Source: CAYUAI01 sp964442745
Lineage (GTDB): Bacteria; Pseudomonadota; Gammaproteobacteria; S012-40
Reading direction: 5' to 3'
Assembly: GCA_964442745.1 (NCBI GenBank)
Contig: CAYUAI010000066.1
Location: 1 to 22,144 of the forward strand
Length of the DNA stretch: 22,144 nucleotides
Below are positions 7,898 to 14,665 of the stretch, piece after piece; the first letter of the stretch is position 1; each line of letters opens with the position of its first letter. The translations under genes were made by a program, and so were the position numbers. Below the pieces are notes generated by a model, which saw nothing but the letters and a program-made list of their open reading frames with translations, did not search any database and was not told the DNA's origin.

Positions 7898-9097
7898 TTA
7901 ATTTGTGGTTTTTTTCACGTAAGGATCGATGGCATCGCGCATCGTTTCACCAATCAAGTTATAGGCAAATACTGTCAGGAAAATCGCCCCCCCAGGAAAG
8001 GCGGCCATCCACCAATTAAAGGTGGCCGATTGCACCGCTTGATTTAACATTTGTCCCCAGGAGGGATCATCGACTAATCCCAGCCCAAGAAAACTTAAGG
8101 TGGCTTCGGCTAGAATGGCGGAAGCTACCCCAAAACTGGCGGCCACCAAAATCGGTGCAATGCCATTGGGTAAAATATGACGAAATAGAATGGAACGTAA
8201 TGGTAGCCCACAGGCGATAGCGGATTGAACAAATTCTTGCTCACGTAAACGCAAAAACTCAGCACGCACAAAGCGGGCATAACCTGGCCAACTGGTAATC
8301 CCAATAATGATCATCATGATGTATAAACTGCGCCCGAAAAAGGCCACAAAGGTGAGCAATAAAAACAGCGTAGGGATTGCTTCAAAAATTTCCACCAGGC
8401 GCATGCCAATCATATCGGCGACACCGGAGAAATACCCCATGATGCCACCAATGAAAATACCAATGAGCATAGCAATGCCGGTGGCTACAAAACCAATGCC
8501 TAAGGCAATGCGTGAGGCGTGTATCATACGGCTTAACACATCAGCACCGTTTTCTTCCGTGCCGGCCCAATGGGTACGGTCTGGATCAGCTAAGGGGTTT
8601 TCAAGACCGGTATCGCCGTAATCACGTAGATAGTCTTTGGGCGAATAAGGAATCGGGGCATACACTACCCAGTCATATTGTTGGGCGGACTGGTTTTCCC
8701 GGTATTGTTCATAAATGGTTAACTCGGGCGGGGTAACGGCAACACTACTGATCAGACCGCTGATCAAAAGAACGCTCAATAAGACAGCGAGCTTACTTAG
8801 GAAGCGGATTTTTAAAAAGAACAGCACTAAGCCCGTTATAAATGCTGCGAGGATGGTGGCGTCTGCCGGGGTTAAGTGGGCCATGATCGGACTGCTCCAT
8901 TGTCCGTGCTGACTGACCAATAGCGGATGGCTTGACGCGAGAAATGGGGCAAACACCGCCACTAATACCAAGATAGCAATCCATCCAAAACCAAGACGTG
9001 CGGTCCAGTGAGTCAGCACTTCGGTGAAAATTTTCTTAAAATAACTTTGGTTTTGCAGGGTACGATTGCTCGCAATATTTTTTGATAGGTTACTCAT
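7898..9097 (-). CDS. Peptide-type ABC transporter permease (DppC/YejE-like, enlarged N-terminal region)
   Basis: This 399-residue inner-membrane permease forms the channel together with the permease encoded immediately upstream. The C-terminal two-thirds is the standard binding-protein-dependent transport module. It contains HWAGTEENGADVLSRMIHAS, a run of transmembrane helices, and the EAA-type loop around FRHILPNGIAPILVAASF. This is followed by LSFLGLGL and the terminal ETMRDAIDPY. DppC/YejE proteins are usually about 300-340 residues. Here an N-terminal segment adds two or three extra hydrophobic helices (about residues 68-125) before the conserved APIPYSP region. Its ATG overlaps the stop of the upstream permease by 8 nt (ATGAGTAA), which implies translational coupling. 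Subunit type is sure; substrate is not. Confidence 0.9.
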   Translation of the reverse strand: MSNLSKNIASNRTLQNQSYFKKIFTEVLTHWTARLGFGWIAILVLVAVFAPFLASSHPLLVSQHGQWSSPIMAHLTPADATILAAFITGLVLFFLKIRFLSKLAVLLSVLLISGLISSVAVTPPELTIYEQYRENQSAQQYDWVVYAPIPYSPKDYLRDYGDTGLENPLADPDRTHWAGTEENGADVLSRMIHASRIALGIGFVATGIAMLIGIFIGGIMGYFSGVADMIGMRLVEIFEAIPTLFLLLTFVAFFGRSLYIMMIIIGITSWPGYARFVRAEFLRLREQEFVQSAIACGLPLRSILFRHILPNGIAPILVAASFGVASAILAEATLSFLGLGLVDDPSWGQMLNQAVQSATFNWWMAAFPGGAIFLTVFAYNLIGETMRDAIDPYVKKTTN

Positions 9098-10472
9098 AAC
9101 TTACTCGCGGGTCCGCAATGGCATAACATAAATCGGCAATGAGATAACTGACCAGCGTTAACAGGCCACTGACAAAAGTAATGGATAATACCAATTCACG
9201 ATCCCGTGCTTTTACCGCCTCAATGGCCAGTTTCCCCATCCCTTCAATACTAAAAATACTTTCCACAATGACTGAACCTGCCAGCAAACTCGGCAGCAAG
9301 GTCGCACTTACGGTAATCAACGGCAGCAAGCTATTGCGAAAGACGTGACGCCACAGGATGATCTCATCAACGACGCCTTTGGCGCGGGCGGTTCGGGCAT
9401 AATCGGCCCGCAAGTTCTCTAGCACGGCGGTACGTGTGAGTTTCGTCAAAAAAGCAAAACCCCCATAGGATAAACAAATAATGGGTAATGCAAGATGCCA
9501 CAGTCGATCAAACAGAAATCCCCGAACATATTCTCCCTGCATGAGCAACGGCGCAATAATTAATCCAGCGATGGCGCCGATAAGCGCCATGGACATCGAT
9601 CGAAAAGCTTGATAGTCGGTGTAGGCAATCGCTGCAAAAATAGCGGCGAGTAACACGGCGAGCGTGAATATCACCAAAACAGCGGATTCACCCGGTAATG
9701 CATTGCCCATGGCGATTCCTAGGCCCGTCCCTAATAGCGCCATAAAAATCATTCTAATTTTTGCTGGGTAAGCCTGGCTAATATAAAGGCTGATCAACGT
9801 GCCGACGATCATCGTCACAAATAAAATGACAATATCGAAAGCGGAACTCCAATGGGGAAGGAACGGCATATCTAACGCTTCTCGGGTGCTTAAACCCGAG
9901 GTGGGAAACCAGTGCCAATATTGATCGTTAGCAAAAAAACCAATTAATAATACCCCAGCTAACATGGTTGGGATTGACCAAAACCCCAGCATAATGACAC
10001 TCGAACCGATATCAAAAGAGCGCCCTCGCTGCGTCGCGGCTCTGACACCGATGCTGATCGCGATGGCGTAAATAATAGGGATGGTAATAATATTGAGCAG
10101 TAGCGTAATCGGCACCCGTTCTAACACGATATCTAACACCGGTCGTCCATAACGAAAGCTGGTGCCCAAATCAGAACCTTTGACAAAGGAAAAACCATCG
10201 ATCTGATGGTTATTATCTAAGGTGAAACCAATGGGAGAAATGTTATTAATCCATCGTAAATATTGAAGAGGGGCGGGTTGGTCGAGCCCATAGCGGCGGT
10301 TGTAATAATCTTCCAGCGCTTTTTTGGCTTGCGGTTCCAGGTTTTGACCTTCGATCAGCGCTTGGGCGCTAATACCACCCGGTGATGAGGCCATCACCGT
10401 AAATACCACAATGGTGATGCCCAGCAAGGTGGGTATCATCAGCAGCAGACGTCTGAGTATATAAGCTTGCAT
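9090..10472 (-). CDS. Peptide-type ABC transporter permease (DppB/YejB-like, with inserted membrane helices)
   Basis: This 460-residue inner-membrane protein begins with the typical DppB/OppB/YejB start: MQAYILRRLLLMIPTLLGIT, then a TM helix and a segment ending YGLDQPAPLQYL. The conserved EAA-loop region is ADYARTARAKGVVDEIILWR followed by HVFRNSLLPLITV, LLAGSVIVESIFSIEGMG and a last helix. Family members are usually about 310-365 residues. The extra length lies in the middle (about residues 205-325) as roughly four additional hydrophobic helices, for example IRMIFMALLGTGLGIAMG and AVLVIFTLAVLLAAIFAA. It starts 22 bp after the binding-protein gene and overlaps the next permease, so all belong to one operon. 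The role of the inserted helices is unknown. Confidence 0.9.
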   Translation of the reverse strand: MQAYILRRLLLMIPTLLGITIVVFTVMASSPGGISAQALIEGQNLEPQAKKALEDYYNRRYGLDQPAPLQYLRWINNISPIGFTLDNNHQIDGFSFVKGSDLGTSFRYGRPVLDIVLERVPITLLLNIITIPIIYAIAISIGVRAATQRGRSFDIGSSVIMLGFWSIPTMLAGVLLIGFFANDQYWHWFPTSGLSTREALDMPFLPHWSSAFDIVILFVTMIVGTLISLYISQAYPAKIRMIFMALLGTGLGIAMGNALPGESAVLVIFTLAVLLAAIFAAIAYTDYQAFRSMSMALIGAIAGLIIAPLLMQGEYVRGFLFDRLWHLALPIICLSYGGFAFLTKLTRTAVLENLRADYARTARAKGVVDEIILWRHVFRNSLLPLITVSATLLPSLLAGSVIVESIFSIEGMGKLAIEAVKARDRELVLSITFVSGLLTLVSYLIADLCYAIADPRVSYE

Positions 10473-10494
10473 AGTGGCTTAGAGGCCTATGAGG

Positions 10495-12381
10495 TTATTG
10501 CTGGTATTTCTGGAGAGAAATAGGCACATAGGTTTCCAACGGCACGGCACCATAATTTAAACCCAGTTTAGTGAGCTGTATATTCTTAATTCTGTTATCA
10601 ATAAAAACCAGCGATTGGCGTCGCATCAAAAAGGTATAGGGTTGGTCATCATAAAAATGTTGCTCCACTTGCTGCCAAAGTGGCATGCGTTGTTTTTCTT
10701 GTACCGTGGCGCGTGCTTGATCGACCAGCGTATCAAAGGCGGGATTTTTATAGTTGACAAAATTGTCACCACCCACGTTAGTTTGGCTGCTATGAAACAT
10801 TTGGTAGACATCGATTTCGACCCCGCTGGTCCAGCCGAGCGTGATGGCATCGAAATTTTGCTTTTTGATATCATCCAGCATGACGGCCCACTCCATGGGT
10901 TTTGGTTTTAATAATACCCCCGCACGGCCATAGAGGTCCTTTAAAAAAAGTACGGTTCGCTTCGTGTCTTCATTATCTTGGAAATAAACTAACTCAAATT
11001 CAAAATTGTTACCAGCCGGATCTTCCAAGATACCATCTTTATTACGATCTAGATAACCTGCCTCTGCGAGTAGTTGTTTGGCTTTAGCCAGATCAAAAGG
11101 GCGAGGCGTCAAGGCGGGGTTGTGCTGTTCGCTGCGCGAGCTAAATGGGCTGATAGCCGGTTCAGCATAACCCAAGTAAATATCTTTGATGATGCGTTGT
11201 CGATCGGTTAAATAGGTCATCGCTTGGCGTACTCGCTTATCCGCAAAGCGGGTGGATTTGCCATCGCGTTGTTGGTTCCAACCAATATAAGAGTAACCTG
11301 CCACCGGACTCATGTATTCGATATTCTGAGAACGCGTCATTAAATCGCTATCTTCGAGTAGTCGTTGATATTCGATGGGACGGGCGGTATAGGCATCAAT
11401 TTCCCCATTGCGATAGGTGGTTAAGCGGGCACTATCGTTGGCAATAATTTTCCACAATAATCGGTTGTAACTCGGTGCCACCGGCCCCCAATAGCGTGGA
11501 TTTCGCTCCAATTCAACAAAGCCGCTATCCGGCGTCCAATGTTTCGGGTCTTTCAGCCGATAGGGACCCGTGCCTAGCAACAATCCCTTTGATTCGTTAA
11601 ATTTCGATGGGGTTTTTAAATAAGGCTGGTAAAAATGCTTCGATAAGACGCTCAATCCACCGGCCAACGATAAGCTGTTAAAATAGGGTTCTTTAAATAC
11701 GAATACAACTTCATGCGTATCGGTTGCCGTCACGCTGGCAATTTTATCGTAAAAAGCGCGTTCTCGCGGTGCATCAATGTCCGGGTTCATGATAAAGTCA
11801 AATGAAAAAACCACATCCTCAGCGGTTAAAAGTTGACTATTGGAAAAACGCACATTTTTACGTAATTGAAAGGTGAAGGTGAGTCCATCTTCACTGACTT
11901 GCCAGTTTTTCGCCAATAAGCCTTCCCACTTTAAAGTATCTGGGTTTCTTGCAATGAGAGATTCTAAGACATAACTTTGTACATCACTCGCATAGGCATC
12001 ACTGGAAACAAACGGTGTGATGGTTTTTAAACCGACGCCAAAGGCACTCACCCGCCAATCCCCTTCGTTATAATCTGTTTGTTGACTGGCCTGTAATGCA
12101 CGTGAAAAAGCCGGCGGGCTAGCTTCTTCCATGGCGTTCGGTGGCACTGCACGGCGGGTATTCATCGGTGCTACCGTTAACTTTTGCATGTTTTGCTCAA
12201 TGCGACGTATGAGCCCTTGCATGTTGCGCATATCACCGGCTTGTTCGGTCAGGGTGCGCTGCATTTCTGCCATTTTGATCCACTGCCGATCAATCATATA
12301 CATGGCAAGTAATACTACTACCAGCAATAGGGTGAGAAAGCTAAAAAGCGAAAAGTCTTTAAAAGTAAACTGTCGTTCCAT
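10495..12381 (-). CDS. Membrane-anchored ABC transporter substrate-binding protein, family 5 (peptide type)
   Basis: The 628-residue protein is the capture subunit of the ABC transporter encoded downstream. A hydrophobic helix (about residues 11-30, FSFLTLLLVVVLLAMYMI) without a clear cleavage site or lipobox is followed by a short coiled-coil-like stretch (about 36-68) and a linker. A full family-5 extracellular solute-binding domain runs from about residue 108 to the end. Recognisable family features are the repeated VLESLIARNP, LLAKNWQVSEDGLTFTFQLR, VRFSNSQLLTAEDVVFSFDF and GTGPYRL segments. Later come DKRVRQAMTYLTDRQRII and a C-terminal lobe ending near LGLNYGAVPLETYVP. Most homologues are free or lipid-anchored; a signal-anchor plus coiled coil is less usual. 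First gene of the operon, with a candidate promoter about 45 bp upstream. Substrate likely oligopeptide, by family only. Confidence 0.9.
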   Translation of the reverse strand: MERQFTFKDFSLFSFLTLLLVVVLLAMYMIDRQWIKMAEMQRTLTEQAGDMRNMQGLIRRIEQNMQKLTVAPMNTRRAVPPNAMEEASPPAFSRALQASQQTDYNEGDWRVSAFGVGLKTITPFVSSDAYASDVQSYVLESLIARNPDTLKWEGLLAKNWQVSEDGLTFTFQLRKNVRFSNSQLLTAEDVVFSFDFIMNPDIDAPRERAFYDKIASVTATDTHEVVFVFKEPYFNSLSLAGGLSVLSKHFYQPYLKTPSKFNESKGLLLGTGPYRLKDPKHWTPDSGFVELERNPRYWGPVAPSYNRLLWKIIANDSARLTTYRNGEIDAYTARPIEYQRLLEDSDLMTRSQNIEYMSPVAGYSYIGWNQQRDGKSTRFADKRVRQAMTYLTDRQRIIKDIYLGYAEPAISPFSSRSEQHNPALTPRPFDLAKAKQLLAEAGYLDRNKDGILEDPAGNNFEFELVYFQDNEDTKRTVLFLKDLYGRAGVLLKPKPMEWAVMLDDIKKQNFDAITLGWTSGVEIDVYQMFHSSQTNVGGDNFVNYKNPAFDTLVDQARATVQEKQRMPLWQQVEQHFYDDQPYTFLMRRQSLVFIDNRIKNIQLTKLGLNYGAVPLETYVPISLQKYQQ

Positions 12382-12426
12382 CGATAACTACCCGTTTTGG
12401 GTGAAAAAAGTCGAGCCGAGCCTGGG

Positions 12427-12455
12427 ATTATCTATTGTTTTGAAAGGCGGTTCAA
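12427..12455 (-). promoter_or_regulatory. Candidate sigma-70-type promoter of the ABC transporter operon
   Basis: Reading the - strand: TTGAAC (12455-12450), a 17-bp spacer, GATAAT (12432-12427). Transcription would start near 12420, about 40 nt before the binding-protein ATG. Spacing is ideal and the -10 matches five of six bases; the -35 is weaker. Confidence 0.45.
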
Positions 12456-12637
12456 CCCAAGAAATGATTGTGACGCGTTGTCGAATGAAAAGCGCCCAGC
12501 CCGATGCTTCCTTAATGAGTCAATTATTTTAATCAAACGACTTTCAACGTTGAGTATAGTTAAATGTCGGTGAAATAATAGAGTGGTGCCTGCAGAGTAT
12601 CCGGTAGGTTTGGTTAAGACTCATTGAGAACGTCCCT

Positions 12638-12667
12638 AGGAGGCTTTCCATTCTCGGACAGCCTCCT
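12638..12667. repeat. REP-like palindrome related to the 866-1035 element
   Basis: AGGAGGCT (12638-12645) pairs perfectly with AGCCTCCT (12660-12667) around a 14-nt loop containing CCATTCTCGG. The left flank CGTCCCTAGGAGG and the loop both match the ends of the 170-bp element near the left of the window. It therefore looks like a collapsed or single-unit copy of the same family. Confidence 0.65.
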
Positions 12668-12718
12668 CCGCCCAACCGTGCGCATTTTAATCTGTTTGAG
12701 TCAAAATAAAAGCGATGC

Positions 12719-13021
12719 TTATGGTTCGTCCGCCGGTTGATTGTTAGTCCAGTCTTGCAATGCTTCAATGATGCTTAGCGCTTGATCCCGGCTGGAAATG
12801 TTAAATTTTGACTTTTGCTGGTATTCCCCGTTGCGTTTCTGGTAGCGGCGAATGGTATATTTCTCTGGACCGTAGGCCTCTTTCGTACGATTCCATTCCT
12901 GATAGCGATAAATCAGCGTTGCCCAAGCCCCTTTGCTCAACACTCTTTTATCTAATTCTTTTACGGTAACGACGCCATCTTCGGTATAATCTATCGTCAA
13001 TTCATCAACACTCTCGGCCAT
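12719..13021 (-). CDS. Conserved small protein of unknown function
   Basis: A 100-residue soluble, charged protein beginning MAESVDELTIDYTEDG. The ATG at 13021 is preferred over an upstream ATG at 13042 because GAGGAAA lies 5-11 nt before it. The central part is distinctive: LSKGAWATLIYRYQEWNRTK, YGPEKYTIRRYQKRNGEYQQ and KSKFNISSRDQALSIIEAL. I have the impression that this is a widely conserved proteobacterial family without assigned function, but I cannot name a domain. There is no signal peptide, membrane segment or cysteine. It stands alone between the ABC operon and lpxA, transcribed away from lpxA. No function is proposed. Confidence 0.8.
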   Translation of the reverse strand: MAESVDELTIDYTEDGVVTVKELDKRVLSKGAWATLIYRYQEWNRTKEAYGPEKYTIRRYQKRNGEYQQKSKFNISSRDQALSIIEALQDWTNNQPADEP

Positions 13022-13120
13022 ATATTTTCCTCGTTTGGGCAATCAACAAATAATTTGTGCTAAGTATATCGTTTTATCAACACAAAGAAAGTGTAAAGCG
13101 ATAGCGAATGATTTAGCATT

Positions 13121-13146
13121 TTGACATTATTTTGCTTTGATAAAAT
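13121..13146 (+). promoter_or_regulatory. Weak candidate promoter upstream of lpxA
   Basis: A perfect TTGACA at 13121-13126 is followed by TAAAAT at 13141-13146, but the spacer is only 14 bp, short for sigma-70. It lies about 175 bp before the lpxA start, in the intergenic region shared with the divergent small gene. Confidence 0.25.
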
Positions 13147-13319
13147 TTACCGCGATGAGGCTCCCCTGATTTGGCTGTATCTTGAGCAATCAATCTGTTA
13201 TAGGCAGAGGGTAGGTGAGTTTCTTATAAGGAATAGGTAAAATAGTAATTTTGTTGCGTATTTAGTTCACACTGAATATGATTATTTGACGTCAATTGGT
13301 TAAGGAGGAAACAACCAAG

Positions 13320-14132
13320 GTGACCACAATTCATTCCTCTGCTTTGGTCGATGTCCAGGCGCATATTGATGAAGGTGTTGAAGTCGGGCCATACTGCGTG
13401 ATCGGACCTGATGTTCGTATCGCCAATGGTTGCAAGCTAGTCAGTCATGTGGTGATTCGCGGCCGTGTTACCCTCGGTGAAAATAATGAAGTCCACCCGT
13501 TTGCCTCGCTCGGTCAACCCCCGCAAGATTTAAAGTATGCCGGCGAATCAACTGAGTTGGTGATTGGTAATAATAACAGCATTCGGGAATCCGTCACCAT
13601 GAGTTTAGGCACCGATGGAGGTGGCGGAATAACCCGCGTCGGCGATAATAATTTATTTATGGCCTTGGCTCATGTGGGACATGATTGTCGCATAGCTAAT
13701 CATTGTGTCTTCGCCAATGCCGCCACCTTAGGCGGTCATGTCGACGTTGGAGATTATGCCATCATTGGTGGTTTAAGTGCGATCCATCAGTTTGTCCGAG
13801 TCGGGCGTCATGCCATTATCGGTGGGGTATCGCCCGTGGTTCGTGATGTGATCCCCTTTGGGGCTGTTTCAGGCAATCGAGCTTCATTAGATGGCCTTAA
13901 CATCGTCGGTCTGCGTCGGCGTGGTTTTGATAAAAAAGTGATTCGGGATTTAACGAAAGCCTATAAGCTTATTTTTGAAGAAACCAATAGTTACATTGAA
14001 GAGCGCGCAAAAAAAGTCGCGGCAGAATATCATACGATTGACGAAGTCAACGAGTGGCTTGAATTTATTAGAAGTTCTAAAAGAGGACTTTGTATACCCA
14101 TGAGCGTTGAGTTGAAAAAAACCGATGCATAA
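13320..14132 (+). CDS. lpxA: Acyl-ACP--UDP-N-acetylglucosamine O-acyltransferase
   Basis: LpxA catalyses the first step of lipid A synthesis in the cytoplasm: transfer of a 3-hydroxyacyl chain from acyl carrier protein to UDP-GlcNAc. The 270-residue product shows the left-handed beta-helix hexapeptide repeats (about 1-190), including VGPYCVIGPDV, SHVVIRGRV and FASLGQPPQDLKYAGE. It also has IGNNNSIRESVT and the catalytic region ALAHVGHDC, with H121 equivalent to E. coli His125. The C-terminal helical part includes GLNIVGLRRRGF and AYKLIFEE. Start: GTG at 13320, with AAGGAGG 11 nt upstream; a TTG at 13296 would place the Shine-Dalgarno inside the gene. The segment SLGTDGGGGITRVG lacks the RGT arginine usual in gammaproteobacterial LpxA. 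The gene is not in the usual lpxD-fabZ-lpxA-lpxB cluster, so it may be a relocated gene or a second copy. Confidence 0.9.
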   Translation: MTTIHSSALVDVQAHIDEGVEVGPYCVIGPDVRIANGCKLVSHVVIRGRVTLGENNEVHPFASLGQPPQDLKYAGESTELVIGNNNSIRESVTMSLGTDGGGGITRVGDNNLFMALAHVGHDCRIANHCVFANAATLGGHVDVGDYAIIGGLSAIHQFVRVGRHAIIGGVSPVVRDVIPFGAVSGNRASLDGLNIVGLRRRGFDKKVIRDLTKAYKLIFEETNSYIEERAKKVAAEYHTIDEVNEWLEFIRSSKRGLCIPMSVELKKTDA

Positions 14133-14173
14133 GCTGTGGCTATCCCCCGAGCGATATCGATCAAATGGCGAAT

Positions 14174-14218
14174 GCACCAATAAGGGGTTATGCTTTTTGT
14201 GATGACCTCTTATGGTGC
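14174..14218. promoter_or_regulatory. Imperfect hairpin with NtrC-like half-sites
   Basis: GCACCAATAAGGGGT (14174-14188) and ACCTCTTATGGTGC (14205-14218) form an imperfect inverted repeat. It could terminate or stabilise lpxA transcripts, though no T-tract follows. The outer arms, TGCACCA at 14173-14179 and TGGTGCG at 14213-14219, also resemble half-sites of NtrC operators (TGCACCA...TGGTGCA). They are 33 bp apart here rather than adjacent. They sit about 90-135 bp upstream of the candidate sigma-54 promoter. Confidence 0.35.
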
Positions 14219-14307
14219 GTAAATGATGCGAATGAGTGTTATTTAAGTCACATTCTCCTCATTTTATTCTATTTAAAAACAATGAATTACAATGTGATGC
14301 AATCGAG

Positions 14308-14323
14308 GGCATGGTTTTTGCTA
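14308..14323 (+). promoter_or_regulatory. Candidate sigma-54 promoter of the nirB operon
   Basis: GGGCATGGTTTTTGCTA contains the invariant GG (14308-14309) and GC (14320-14321) exactly 10 bp apart. The flanks are close to the consensus TGGCAC-N5-TTGCA. Transcription would start near 14333, giving a leader of about 330 nt that includes the MITE-like element. Sigma-54 control with NtrC would suit an assimilatory nitrogen operon. It is a single-site match. Confidence 0.45.
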
Positions 14324-14478
14324 AGCAACTAACCTATAACCTTATATGAATACTCGGGAATAGATAACCCATTACCCTAAACGTCAAGTGCTTGATATGA
14401 AATCACCGACAAATAAATTGAGCCAAATGAAATAGGTCGAGGGATACCTGGTTTATTTTTTATTCCATAAGTATCAAC

Positions 14479-14635
14479 CGACATTGGGCCGCCTCGCGTT
14501 TGAAAATCGCGATGAGAATTGATTTCACCGGGGGTTTTCTGAAGGAGGCCATACGCTGTTGTATGGCCGACTGCCGAAAAATTTCTGTGGAATCCAGGTC
14601 TCAAGTGAGATTAAATGATAGGCGGCTCAATGTTG
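14479..14635 (-). repeat. MITE-like palindromic element, copy 2 (inverted relative to copy 1)
   Basis: A 157-bp element whose reverse complement aligns along its full length with 4891-5048, about 80% identical by manual count. Terminal inverted repeats are GACATTGGGCCGCCT at the left end and ACATTGAGCCGCCT (reading in) at the right. The central hairpin is perfect: GGCCATAC, a 6-nt loop, GTATGGCC. Located in the predicted untranslated leader of nirB, it may affect expression through RNA structure. Confidence 0.85.
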
Positions 14636-14665
14636 GTATTAACACACCAAAGGCGAGATACCCGT

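Larger units (their letters stand above)
12382..12718. other. Intergenic region with promoter and REP-like palindrome
   Basis: About 340 bases between two - strand genes. It carries the candidate promoter of the ABC operon (12427-12455) and a palindromic repeat (12638-12667). A 43-codon open frame from GTG at 12402 to 12532 on the + strand has no good ribosome-binding site and is not called. Confidence 0.55.
14133..14665. other. Intergenic region and leader of the nitrate/nitrite operon
   Basis: About 530 bases without a gene between lpxA and nirB. It holds a hairpin (14174-14218), a candidate sigma-54 promoter (14308-14323) and copy 2 of the MITE-like element (14479-14635), which reaches to within 30 bp of the nirB start. 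Confidence 0.6.

Noticed and set aside
12402..12532. 43-codon + strand open frame starting with GTG
   Set aside because: No ribosome-binding site, lies over the candidate promoter of the divergent ABC operon, and the peptide shows no recognisable pattern.
14390..14410. FNR-like site TTGATATGAAATCA upstream of nirB
   Set aside because: The half-sites are spaced one base too far apart and the second half is imperfect.
14479..14635. ANTAR-type antiterminator leader for the nitrate operon
   Set aside because: The central hairpin loop does not show the expected A1/G4 hexaloop on the transcribed strand, and the same sequence occurs at 4891-5048 away from any nitrate gene.
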